Below are positions 1-7,023 of a DNA stretch of 7,922 bases, one piece after another. Below the pieces are notes generated by a model. It was given only the letters and a program-made list of their open reading frames with translations, was not told the DNA's origin and searched no databases. Position numbers and translations under genes: made by a program. The stretch comes from Pseudomonadota bacterium (lineage in GTDB: Bacteria > Desulfobacterota > Syntrophia > Syntrophales > JADFWA01), in NCBI GenBank assembly GCA_030596145.1, contig JAUVKS010000076.1, positions 1-7,922 of the forward strand, written 5' to 3'. The first letter of the stretch is position 1, and the number at the start of each line of letters is the position of its first letter.

Positions 1-1662
1 AATAATGAAATAACCTACACTAAATTCGGGGTCGTCAGTTTTGCCGGTTACGGGAACATCGAGATCAATTTCTCCTTTTCTGTTTTGAAGAAGTGCTATG
101 CCTAATTTTACGGGCAGTTTGATGGCATCCGGGCTGTCCACCTCGTTACCAAGTGTTAACTGATCAATAAATATTTTATTCCGGGAGATGAGTTTTTTCT
201 TGTCGATTTTATAGTTCAGATTCAGGACTAATTTCCCCTTGTCAATGACGTGCCCAAGATATTTTCCGGAATATGGCGTTAAAGGACTTAAATCTTTGTT
301 GTCTAAAGTAATTTGTATATCTGCATACAAATCTTCGGCAAAGGGATTAATTTTTCCTTTAATTTCTATTGGGACGGTCTTGTCGAGCTCTCCTTGGAAT
401 TGGACATCAGCAAGATGAGTTTCTTTGGAAGAAAGTCCCGATATTTTTCCGTTCATGTTAAGGATATCTGTAGAATAACTTGGCTTAATGAGTTTATCTG
501 TGAAGTTAACATGACCATTTTTAAAGCTTACTTCCTTGATAATAATGGGATCAAATAACCGCTGTGCTTTCTTTTCTTTTTCATCTAAAGCGGAGTCTTC
601 TGTTGTTTCTTCTTTTTTTAGAATATTTAGAACGTTGATTGTTTCATCAGGGTTAATGATCAGCCCGGCGTAGAAATTCGAAAGGTTGATTTTATCTATC
701 TTCAAAAAGCTGGGATTATAACCTGTATCTATATTAAGGAAACGAAGAGCTTCAAACTCGAGAAATCGATCTTTTGTTACCTCGTCAATGGATGAAAAAT
801 CTGACACTGCAGCCGTACCTTTGTAGGTAGCCGCTAATTTACCTTCTGTTGATTCATTGATTACAATATTTCCCTTTGTCGCAATCTTACCATCCTCGAC
901 AATCACCCTCACTGTATCCAAGATATGTGCTTTGAATGGGAGAATATGATAGTTCGTGACAGCTACTTGTAAATCAGCAAAAACGGGAATAATGCTCAAT
1001 GACCCTTTTGCAGAGACAGTTCCTCCAAGCTCTTCCTCCAAAGTCAGGGTAATATCGCCGCGGCTATTTGGAGCTGTCGAGATATTCTTTCCCGTTAATT
1101 TCAGGTTTTGAATCTTGATGCTGACGGGATGTTCTACGGAGCTTAAAGAGGCATCAGAAAAGATCATTCTGCCTTTTGAGACATCTATACTGTCGAATTG
1201 TATAATCGGGATGGCTGCTTTGCTTTTCTTTTCTGATACTTCTGTGCTTTGCTTATCTTCTTTCTTCTCTATGGCGGGAATAAGGGACAATAAATTAACG
1301 GTTCCTTCTTGATCTCGCTTTATGTGTATAAAGGGTTTTTCAATAAGCAGTTCCTTGAATATAAATGCCTTTTTAAACAGGGATTTGCTCTGCAAATTTA
1401 CATAAAATTTACCGAATGATGCGAATGGCGCTGCCCCTTCTTTTTCTTTTATTGTAAATTTTTCTATTGAAACTGAGAGGGCATATGGATTCATCCTGAG
1501 CTTTTCAATAGAGACAACTTGCTGAAGGGATCGAGAGAGTTTATCTGCCAGAATCGGCTTGAGTATAAGAGGGGCTACTAAAAAGCCTAACAGCGTATAT
1601 AAAACAAAGCATGCTAATAGGGAGACAATAAACTTCTTTGCTGGACTTTTCATAGTTACCAT
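1..1662 (-). CDS. DUF748 (AsmA-like) envelope protein, C-terminus off the window
   Basis: I translated this frame from ATG at 1662 to the window edge: 554 codons with no stop, so the 3' end is missing. Residues 1-10 are basic and about 11-34 form one hydrophobic segment, a signal anchor placing the rest in the periplasm. The remainder is a long run of short beta-rich stretches, typical of AsmA-like proteins. Residues about 477-550 carry the DUF748 signature: GKLVLNLNYKIDKKKLISR, LTLGNEVDSPDAIKLPVKLG, then ALLQNRKGEIDLDVPVTG. Two Lys/Glu-rich linkers lie at about 137-157 and 355-373. Relatives are often near 1000 residues, so roughly half may be outside. Function is unproven; AsmA/TamB-like proteins are linked to outer-membrane assembly or lipid transport. 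A second in-frame ATG at 1653 is also possible; neither start has a strong Shine-Dalgarno. It lies 84 bp after polX on the same strand, with no obvious terminator between them. Confidence 0.85.
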   Translation of the reverse strand, partial: MVTMKSPAKKFIVSLLACFVLYTLLGFLVAPLILKPILADKLSRSLQQVVSIEKLRMNPYALSVSIEKFTIKEKEGAAPFASFGKFYVNLQSKSLFKKAFIFKELLIEKPFIHIKRDQEGTVNLLSLIPAIEKKEDKQSTEVSEKKSKAAIPIIQFDSIDVSKGRMIFSDASLSSVEHPVSIKIQNLKLTGKNISTAPNSRGDITLTLEEELGGTVSAKGSLSIIPVFADLQVAVTNYHILPFKAHILDTVRVIVEDGKIATKGNIVINESTEGKLAATYKGTAAVSDFSSIDEVTKDRFLEFEALRFLNIDTGYNPSFLKIDKINLSNFYAGLIINPDETINVLNILKKEETTEDSALDEKEKKAQRLFDPIIIKEVSFKNGHVNFTDKLIKPSYSTDILNMNGKISGLSSKETHLADVQFQGELDKTVPIEIKGKINPFAEDLYADIQITLDNKDLSPLTPYSGKYLGHVIDKGKLVLNLNYKIDKKKLISRNKIFIDQLTLGNEVDSPDAIKLPVKLGIALLQNRKGEIDLDVPVTGKTDDPEFSVGYFII

Positions 1663-1746
1663 TTTACTGAGAAATTTATTTATATCTCTCTTATATACCT
1701 TGTCTTTTATAATTTTACACGAAAAATATGAGAGGTTGTCACTTTT

Positions 1747-3471
1747 TTATAAAGTGGATAAAAAATATTTCATCTCTTCGAGACTGAGACAGTTTATGCA
1801 GTCTGATGGTTCAAGCCACCCTTTTCTGGCGATGTTGATTCCAAAGTCAATATGGTAAAGCCCGAGGATATTATGTGCATCGGGGTTTATGGCTATCTTT
1901 ACTCCTTGACTTTTGGCATATTTGCAGTATCTCCAGTCCAGGTCAAGCCGGTGAGGATTGGCATTCAGCTCTATAATCTTTCTCTTCTTGGCGGCAAAAT
2001 CAATAATCTTTTCCAGATCGAGGGAATAAGGATCCCTAGCCAGAAGAAGTCTTCCGGTAGGATGTGCGAGGATGGTTGTGAATCTATTATCCAGCGCTTT
2101 TATGAGGCGTGTGTTCATCTCATCTTCGGACATGCCGAAGTGAGAATGGACTGCCGCGATGACGAAATCGAACGAACTGAGAACATCATCGTCATAATCA
2201 AGTCTTCCATCCAGCAGAATATCCGCCTCAATTCCTTTAAATAAGTGGAACTTATTCTCCCTTTTGTTGATTTCATCTATAGCGGCATGCTGTTTTTTTA
2301 TCTCGTTGACTGAGAGTCCCCCGGCATAGTAGGCAGACTGACTGTGCTCGGCGATTCCTATATATTCCATGCCCATTGTTTTTGCGGCTTTAACTATGGC
2401 TTCCAGTGAATCTGAACCGTCGCTTGCATTGGTGTGGATATGGAGCAATCCACGTATATCCTTTCTTTCGACCAGCTTTGGCATCTCCCCCCTTTCTGCG
2501 GCCTCTATTTCTCCCATATTTTCCCTCAGTTCAGGCGGGATAAAAGAAAGTCCAAGGGCCGAGAATATTTCGCTTTCACTTTCACAGGGTATGATATCAT
2601 CTCCTTTGTAGAGCCCGTATTCATTCATCTTGATTCCCATTTCTTTTGCCCTTTTCCTCATTGTTATGTTGTGTTCCTTGCTTCCGGTAAAATGGTGAAG
2701 GGCATAAGGGAATTCTTTTTCGGCAACTATCCTCAAGTCTGCATTTATCCCCGATTTCAGGACAACACTAACCTTGGTCTCTCCTTTAGCCGTTACGTCC
2801 TGTACCTCGGGAAGGGAGACAAAAAAATCAGCTAATTTTAAAGGGGTTTCTGAGGAGGCCAGGATATCGATATCTTTTATGACTTCATTCCGTCTCCTGA
2901 TAGAGCCGGCCAGGCTTGCCAAGATGACATCTTTCTGTTTACGGACGGAGTCAAGCAGGTTTTCCGCTTCTCCGATGATATCGGCGAACAGGTGTCTTTT
3001 TTTGTATCTTTTCAGCCGTTCGATTCCTGCTAATATCTTGTCCTGCGTTTTCTTTCCGAATCCTGTGAGTTCCACCAGCCTGTTTTCAATGCATGCATAT
3101 TCAAGTTCCCCAATGGTTTTAATCTTTAGTTTTCCATAAAGTGCTCTTATCTTCTTGGGGCCAAGACCCTGTATCTTCAGCATTTCGATATGACCTGGGG
3201 GAATGGAGCTCTTAAGCTCTTCGTAATATTTCAGTGTGCCGGTAGTCACAAACTCGGTTATCTTCTGATTGAGGGCGTCTCCGATACCCTTTATCGAAGA
3301 TAAATTACCTTCTCTAACAAGAGTCTCTATGTCCTCTTCCGTTGCTGCAATGTTTCTTGCCGCGTTGTAGTATGCTCTGGATTTGAACGGTGTTTCCTCC
3401 GTCAGTTCCAGGAGCTTGCCAATATCTTCCAGTATCCAGATAACATCTTTTTTCGTTATTGTTTCGCTCAT
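1747..3471 (-). CDS. polX: DNA polymerase/3'-5' exonuclease PolX (family X polymerase with PHP domain)
   Basis: 574 residues, the usual length of bacterial PolX, a cytoplasmic gap-filling repair polymerase whose PHP domain supplies metal-dependent 3'-5' exonuclease or phosphoesterase activity. Helix-hairpin-helix DNA-binding motifs are seen near residues 57-75 (SSIKGIGDAL), 97-111 (LKIQGLGPKKI) and 133-149 (LTGFGKKT). The nucleotidyltransferase site is intact: GS at 189-190, D200 and D202 in KDIDIL, and D245 in ADLRI. Residues about 256-288 (HHFTGSKEHN to NEYGLY) match the conserved fingers and thumb region. The PHP domain (about 340-574) has a full metal-ligand set: H344 and H346 (LLHIHTNASDG), D351, H376 (AEHS), E415 (GIEAD), H442 (AAVHSH), H470 (LAHPTGR), D531 and H533 (NPDAH). 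ATG at 3471 is the only start after an in-frame stop about 75 bases upstream; its Shine-Dalgarno is poor. No defect is seen. The neighbours are envelope genes, so a functional link is not implied. Confidence 0.95.
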   Translation of the reverse strand: MSETITKKDVIWILEDIGKLLELTEETPFKSRAYYNAARNIAATEEDIETLVREGNLSSIKGIGDALNQKITEFVTTGTLKYYEELKSSIPPGHIEMLKIQGLGPKKIRALYGKLKIKTIGELEYACIENRLVELTGFGKKTQDKILAGIERLKRYKKRHLFADIIGEAENLLDSVRKQKDVILASLAGSIRRRNEVIKDIDILASSETPLKLADFFVSLPEVQDVTAKGETKVSVVLKSGINADLRIVAEKEFPYALHHFTGSKEHNITMRKRAKEMGIKMNEYGLYKGDDIIPCESESEIFSALGLSFIPPELRENMGEIEAAERGEMPKLVERKDIRGLLHIHTNASDGSDSLEAIVKAAKTMGMEYIGIAEHSQSAYYAGGLSVNEIKKQHAAIDEINKRENKFHLFKGIEADILLDGRLDYDDDVLSSFDFVIAAVHSHFGMSEDEMNTRLIKALDNRFTTILAHPTGRLLLARDPYSLDLEKIIDFAAKKRKIIELNANPHRLDLDWRYCKYAKSQGVKIAINPDAHNILGLYHIDFGINIARKGWLEPSDCINCLSLEEMKYFLSTL

Positions 3472-3563
3472 ATTTGCCGGTTGGGATTTCTTATTCGGTT
3501 TGGGAAATGCGAAGGTTTTTAGTGTTGTTCAATTACTTAAATCAATAGAACCAGTTCGTAAGT

Positions 3564-4382
3564 TCAATGTCCCTGCCTAAAAACCACATAAGGGAGGATT
3601 TCTTCACTGACAAGCTCTGCCATTTCACTATAAATACTGAAAAATTCTGTCAATCCAAAACTTTCTTTGTCTTTGAATCGCTCAAAGATATTTTTGTATC
3701 TCTCTTTTGCGGGTACACCAACGATCAAAAATGCCTCCGTATCCCGCTTATGACCTTCTAAAGTCTGGATAATAAGTTTCACCGCTGAATCAGGTGCGGG
3801 GAATTTTATTACATTCCCAGCCATGGCCTTTTTATAAGACACATATTGGTTCGGGTAGAGCATGATAACCCTGTCATCGGCTGTAATATTGAATATGCCG
3901 ATATAGAGGTCACTATAAGGGGTAATTTTTATTATTGCCTTCCCTCCATTGGTAAAAGTCGTCTTATTAAGACGAGCACAAAATTGTTTGACACTTTTTC
4001 TTTGCTTTTCAGGTATAGATACCCTGGCTTGAATGACTACTTTATAGTGTGGTGTGGGAGGTGTAGTATTTTTATCAAAGAAGCACTGCTTTTCTGAAAT
4101 CTTTTCATCTACAATAAAACCTCTGGTGAAGGATTTTATAAAATCAGCGGCCAAAGCAAAATCTTTGACAAGGGTGGAACCCAAAACATGAACACCTGCC
4201 GCCTGTTCAATGGCATCAGCCCTCGCCCTGCGTATAGCTAAATTCCATCCTTCTTCGGGAGTGATGCCAACAATAGCGGCCTCACCCATGCCTTGAACCG
4301 ATTTAACTTCCGCAAAACCCGGGTCACAAAGAAAGATTAGAAATAAAATTAGAGGAATGATTATCCTTTTTACAATCAGCAT
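3564..4382 (-). CDS. Exported protein with FlgT-N/LPP20-like region and DUF4384 domain
   Basis: 272 residues. Residues 1-24 form a Sec signal peptide (basic start, then IIIPLILFLIFL, probable cleavage after GFA), so the mature protein is likely periplasmic or surface-bound; there is no lipobox. Residues about 28-125 resemble the FlgT N-terminal/LPP20 type of small domain, with a G-x-G-x-A start and an RRARADAIEQAAGV helix (51-64). Residues about 150-226 match DUF4384: SDLYIGIFNITADDRVIMLY, then PNQY, then a closing strand AFLIVGVPAKE (217-227). DUF4384 is known to occur fused or next to caspase-like (C14) domains, and the upstream gene here is such a protein, which supports a working pair. 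The start is well supported: AGGTGG at 4389-4394 lies 6 bases before ATG. The 100-bp gap to the caspase stop holds two palindromes but no clear terminator, so co-transcription is likely. The role is unknown; an accessory or substrate of the caspase is inference. Confidence 0.83.
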   Translation of the reverse strand: MLIVKRIIIPLILFLIFLCDPGFAEVKSVQGMGEAAIVGITPEEGWNLAIRRARADAIEQAAGVHVLGSTLVKDFALAADFIKSFTRGFIVDEKISEKQCFFDKNTTPPTPHYKVVIQARVSIPEKQRKSVKQFCARLNKTTFTNGGKAIIKITPYSDLYIGIFNITADDRVIMLYPNQYVSYKKAMAGNVIKFPAPDSAVKLIIQTLEGHKRDTEAFLIVGVPAKERYKNIFERFKDKESFGLTEFFSIYSEMAELVSEEILPYVVFRQGH

Positions 4383-4388
4383 CTATTA

Positions 4389-4394
4389 CCACCT
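4389..4394 (-). promoter_or_regulatory. Ribosome binding site of the DUF4384 gene
   Basis: AGGTGG on the minus strand, 6 bases before the ATG at 4382. It fixes the start of the signal-peptide-bearing protein. Confidence 0.75.
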
Positions 4395-4403
4395 GCAAAA
4401 TTA

Positions 4404-4427
4404 TGTAGCGCAGGGCTTTAGCCCTGC
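4404..4427. repeat. TGTAG-led short palindrome (REP-like), unit 1
   Basis: TGTAG (4404-4408) is followed by GCAGGGC (4410-4416), a TTTA loop and GCCCTGC (4421-4427), a perfect 7-bp GC-rich stem. It has the look of an interspersed extragenic palindrome. No T-run follows on either strand, so an intrinsic terminator is unlikely. It lies in the 100-bp gap between the caspase and DUF4384 genes. Confidence 0.6.
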
Positions 4428-4450
4428 AACAGCAATTTGTCCTTATTTTT

Positions 4451-4476
4451 TGTAGGGTCGGGTTTTATACCCGACC
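4451..4476. repeat. TGTAG-led short palindrome (REP-like), unit 2
   Basis: TGTAG (4451-4455) is followed by GGTCGGGT (4456-4463), a 5-base loop and ACCCGACC (4469-4476), a perfect 8-bp stem. It starts exactly 47 bases after unit 1 and shares its leader and T/A-rich loop but not its stem sequence. The only T-run (before it on the plus strand) is on the wrong side for a plus-strand terminator, and on the minus strand an A-rich tract follows, so it is not a standard terminator. Confidence 0.6.
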
Positions 4477-4482
4477 GCTCAC

Positions 4483-6696
4483 TCACTTAAGCACCGCCAA
4501 TACTTTATCTTCTTTTCCCGAAACCACCGGAGTCTGGTCTATATTACTTAGGCGTCTCGCCATACGGGGAACATTGTTTTTCAGGTAAGCCTTCATTTCA
4601 GCTACGGTAATTCTCTTATCCTTATTTTTATCCGCCTTTCCCTGCAATCCTTTCAGGAAATAGTATGTAAAAAGGCTGTGCCTTTTCTCCGGGTACCATG
4701 TGCTTACCTGATTTGCTTTTGCACTGAGCAACATCGTCATATTCCCTGGCGCTGCATAAATATCCTTTAATTGAAGGGCAGCAGGGCTTATGCCCTTAAT
4801 GATCTCTCCTTTGGCCGAACCGCCTGAAAAGCAGCAATCCAGGACTATAGTGATATCCCTAACACGTAATTTCCCTAAATTTTCTTTCAGCGTATCTAAG
4901 CTGTAGCCGGAATTAACAATATATTGAGGGTCGGCCTCTACAGGTACAAAAAAGGCACTTCCTGAACCTGGATCAGGCGCGCCATGACCCACGTAATAGA
5001 TAAAAATCCTGGAATTCGGTTCCACGTAGTTATAAAGTTTTCCCTTTGGATTTTCCCTTTTACCAAATATGGTATTAAAATCTCCCAGATGGGCATCTTC
5101 CTTATATATGATATTTCCCTCTCTAAAGCCGATGGTTTTGACAAGATATTCTTTTATGATCCGGCCATCATGAATGGCGAATTTTACCCGTGGAGCCCTG
5201 CTGTAATTTTTGTTAGCGATGACTACGGCAATGTCATCCTTCCCGGCAATGTGTCTCCCTTTGGGAATATTCATGTCCACATCAATGCTAAGACCTTTGG
5301 CTATTCTTATCTCCGGAGCTTCTTTCTCTTTAGCCTCAGTTAAAATTTCTCTGATGCGTTTTTGTGCCTTAGCCATGATCAGATTGAGCGGCTTTTTTGT
5401 GGAAAGGCCGGACCTTTTTTCAGAAAGGGCTACATCAATAGGTATTCTTTTCCCGTCCTTTATGCGCTTGTTTGTAAAGAATTTGAATTTTATATCCTTA
5501 TGCTGGCCGGGTTTCAAATCCCCCAGGTCAAACTGGGGCGTTTCCGGTATAATGAAAACATTTCCTCCATGGATGACCTTTGCCTTAATATCCTCTGCCT
5601 TTCCCACTCCCACATTCTGGATGCGTACTGTAACGTCTAAGATTTCATGTGGGTCTACTTTTGCGTTATCATTAAAATCAGAAATGCCCGTATCGGCTAC
5701 GATAAGTTTTGGTGGCTTAAATTTACTGGTCCTAAATGCCACAATTACAGGTTCAGCATCAAAACCCTGGGCTTCTACTGCCTCCAGTTTTATTCTGGTT
5801 AAACCCGGCAAGATTGTCTTATCACTGGATACATCGATAGCCTTTTTCACCTCTCTACCTGGTGGGATGTCTCCTAATAAGGCCTCTTCTTTTACATGTA
5901 TTCCTTTCTTGTTTTCCAACACGGCTAATTTTACCTTTACACCGTGTGCCTTACCGGTCCCTGTATTTTTTATAACAACTGCAATTTTTCCATTCTCTAA
6001 GCCTTCGAGCACACCGTCACCGTAGTGATCTTTAAACGAAGCTGTAATTATAAGATTAGCTGGTTTTTGAGGAAATTTTATGGGATTCACATTTTTAACT
6101 TCCTCTAATCTGGCGAGATGAGAACTACTATACACTTTATTAAATTCTTTGATCACTCTATTTGTCAGGTCTTTTTCCTCGGAGTAACCGGAAGTTTCCT
6201 GAGCATTTATATCTAATATATAGTCATAATTTTCATCTTCTCTTATCTTAACAACTACTGGAACTATCTGAGGTATGATTTTTTTGCTAAACTCTTGATC
6301 TAACTTTTCCAGTTTCGCATTTGAATCATGGACTAACTTCTGGTATCTTTCAAATTTCTTTCGATAATCATCTTCCTCTTGTTTTAAGGTTTCTTTAGTT
6401 ATATATGATCTTTTATTTTTCAGGTTTTGTTTGCATTGCCTTAGTTCATTTTCCGTTTCCTGAATTAAGGTTTTCTGCTTTTCAAAGGCTTTTTTAAATT
6501 CCCGAGTTGCATTTTTACCGGCATCTGAGAGTAGGAGTATTTCTTTCATATTAACAAAACCTACTTTGTCGTCCACAGAGTAATGAACTTGATAGCCGTT
6601 AGGATAATCAACATTGTAACCGGTTAATTTAAATGTATTTACCGAACAACTCAATAGAGAGATGCAGAGAAACAATAAAACAATTTTCCTTCCCAT
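4483..6696 (-). CDS. Caspase-family (C14) lipoprotein with OmpH/Skp-like coil and CARDB-like domains
   Basis: 737 residues from the chosen ATG. Residues 1-16 plus Cys17 are a lipoprotein signal (hydrophobic core, LLSC lipobox); Ser at +2 favours the outer membrane by the E. coli rule. Residues about 45-189 match OmpH/Skp: VGFVNMKEIL strand, a long charged coiled coil (about 61-139), the strand YDYILDIN, then the closing helix TNRVIKEFN. Residues about 214-322 and 329-440 are two beta domains with VxIxNxGxGKA-type motifs, CARDB-like. Residues about 487-690 are a caspase fold with both catalytic residues: His571 in YYVGHGAPD and Cys622 in LDCCFSGG. An EF-hand-like loop follows at 689-700. The start at 6696 is favoured over an in-frame ATG at 6924: GGAGG (6705-6709) is 8 bases upstream, the signal peptide starts there, and the 76-codon extension runs through a repeat element. 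Likely role: envelope-tethered cysteine protease; substrate unknown. Probably co-transcribed with the DUF4384 gene downstream. Confidence 0.9.
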   Translation of the reverse strand: MGRKIVLLFLCISLLSCSVNTFKLTGYNVDYPNGYQVHYSVDDKVGFVNMKEILLLSDAGKNATREFKKAFEKQKTLIQETENELRQCKQNLKNKRSYITKETLKQEEDDYRKKFERYQKLVHDSNAKLEKLDQEFSKKIIPQIVPVVVKIREDENYDYILDINAQETSGYSEEKDLTNRVIKEFNKVYSSSHLARLEEVKNVNPIKFPQKPANLIITASFKDHYGDGVLEGLENGKIAVVIKNTGTGKAHGVKVKLAVLENKKGIHVKEEALLGDIPPGREVKKAIDVSSDKTILPGLTRIKLEAVEAQGFDAEPVIVAFRTSKFKPPKLIVADTGISDFNDNAKVDPHEILDVTVRIQNVGVGKAEDIKAKVIHGGNVFIIPETPQFDLGDLKPGQHKDIKFKFFTNKRIKDGKRIPIDVALSEKRSGLSTKKPLNLIMAKAQKRIREILTEAKEKEAPEIRIAKGLSIDVDMNIPKGRHIAGKDDIAVVIANKNYSRAPRVKFAIHDGRIIKEYLVKTIGFREGNIIYKEDAHLGDFNTIFGKRENPKGKLYNYVEPNSRIFIYYVGHGAPDPGSGSAFFVPVEADPQYIVNSGYSLDTLKENLGKLRVRDITIVLDCCFSGGSAKGEIIKGISPAALQLKDIYAAPGNMTMLLSAKANQVSTWYPEKRHSLFTYYFLKGLQGKADKNKDKRITVAEMKAYLKNNVPRMARRLSNIDQTPVVSGKEDKVLAVLK

Positions 6697-6704
6697 TAAA
6701 ATAA

Positions 6705-6709
6705 CCTCC
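6705..6709 (-). promoter_or_regulatory. Ribosome binding site deciding the caspase start
   Basis: GGAGG on the minus strand, 8 bases before the ATG at 6696 that begins the lipoprotein signal peptide. It argues against the longer in-frame start at 6924. Confidence 0.8.
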
Positions 6710-6758
6710 ATTCCCCATGTCAATATGTCTGAAACTTGGAACGTTCGTAACGTTCGGG

Positions 6759-6837
6759 GGTCAGGTCTTGCAATAACACATTTTAAAGGGGTTGTTCGAT
6801 GCCGTACAGATGTAATGTTGTATTGCAAGACCTGACC
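6759..6837. repeat. 79-bp inverted-repeat element (REP/MITE-like)
   Basis: Perfect 17-bp arms GGTCAGGTCTTGCAATA (6759-6775) and TATTGCAAGACCTGACC (6821-6837) enclose 45 bases. After a 2-base mismatch the stem continues for 5 more pairs (ACATT at 6778-6782 with AATGT at 6814-6818). There is no coding content. Its form fits a non-autonomous element of the kind mobilised by REP-associated (RAYT/Y1) transposases; that origin is inference. On the left it abuts an AACGTTCG direct repeat. It lies between the caspase Shine-Dalgarno and any distant promoter, so an RNA of the region would form a strong hairpin in the leader. Confidence 0.75.
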
Positions 6838-7023
6838 ATCTGCCCTACGCGGATGCGACAGGCAGGCCCGATGTGCCAAAGCAATAAAAGAACAGATTTG
6901 CTGAAAGCGCAAGTTATTTTCCATTTATAACGTCGGCATGTCAGCATAGTGAAGCTTTTTACGGATAATAAGCACGCCTGCAGCGATCAGTCGTCCTGTG
7001 AAGCAACTGGTTAAAAAAATATG

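Larger units (their letters stand above)
6697..7023. other. 327-bp intergenic stretch upstream of the caspase gene
   Basis: No gene supported. It holds a 79-bp inverted-repeat element (6759-6837) and a 9-bp tandem direct repeat (AACGTTCG at 6740-6747 and again at 6749-6756). The frame open from ATG 6924 into the caspase gene has no Shine-Dalgarno and low-complexity basic content unlike a signal peptide. About 6838-7023 shows no hairpin, tRNA or coding signal that I can recognise. A convincing promoter for the caspase gene was not found. Confidence 0.6.

Noticed and set aside
313..1312. Short plus-strand open frames at 313-558 and 1115-1312
   Set aside because: They lie opposite the continuous 554-codon DUF748 frame.
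1663..1746. GTGACA/TAAAAT promoter-like pair before the DUF748 gene
   Set aside because: The spacing is 19 bases and the -35 is imperfect in AT-rich DNA, so it is too weak to list as a feature.
2434..2835. 133-codon plus-strand open frame (and neighbours at 1852-2244 and 2774-3139)
   Set aside because: All are opposite the intact polX coding sequence with complete catalytic motifs.
4410..4476. The two palindromes as intrinsic terminators
   Set aside because: Neither stem is followed by a T-run on either strand.
4984..5343. 119-codon plus-strand open frame
   Set aside because: Antisense of the caspase catalytic domain, with no ribosome binding site or family signature.
5210..6025. 271-codon open frame on the plus strand
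   Set aside because: It lies wholly opposite the caspase lipoprotein, whose domains are clear; the translation is Ser/Pro/Phe-rich, as expected from an antisense shadow.
6695..6723. Near-perfect promoter on the minus strand: TTGACA (6718-6723), 17 bases, TTTAAT (6695-6700)
   Set aside because: The -10 box overlaps the caspase ATG, so the transcript would begin inside the gene and lose the Shine-Dalgarno and signal peptide. Treated as chance.
6865..6882. TTGGCAC-like sigma-54 -24 box upstream of the caspase gene
   Set aside because: The GC of a -12 box is not at the required spacing.
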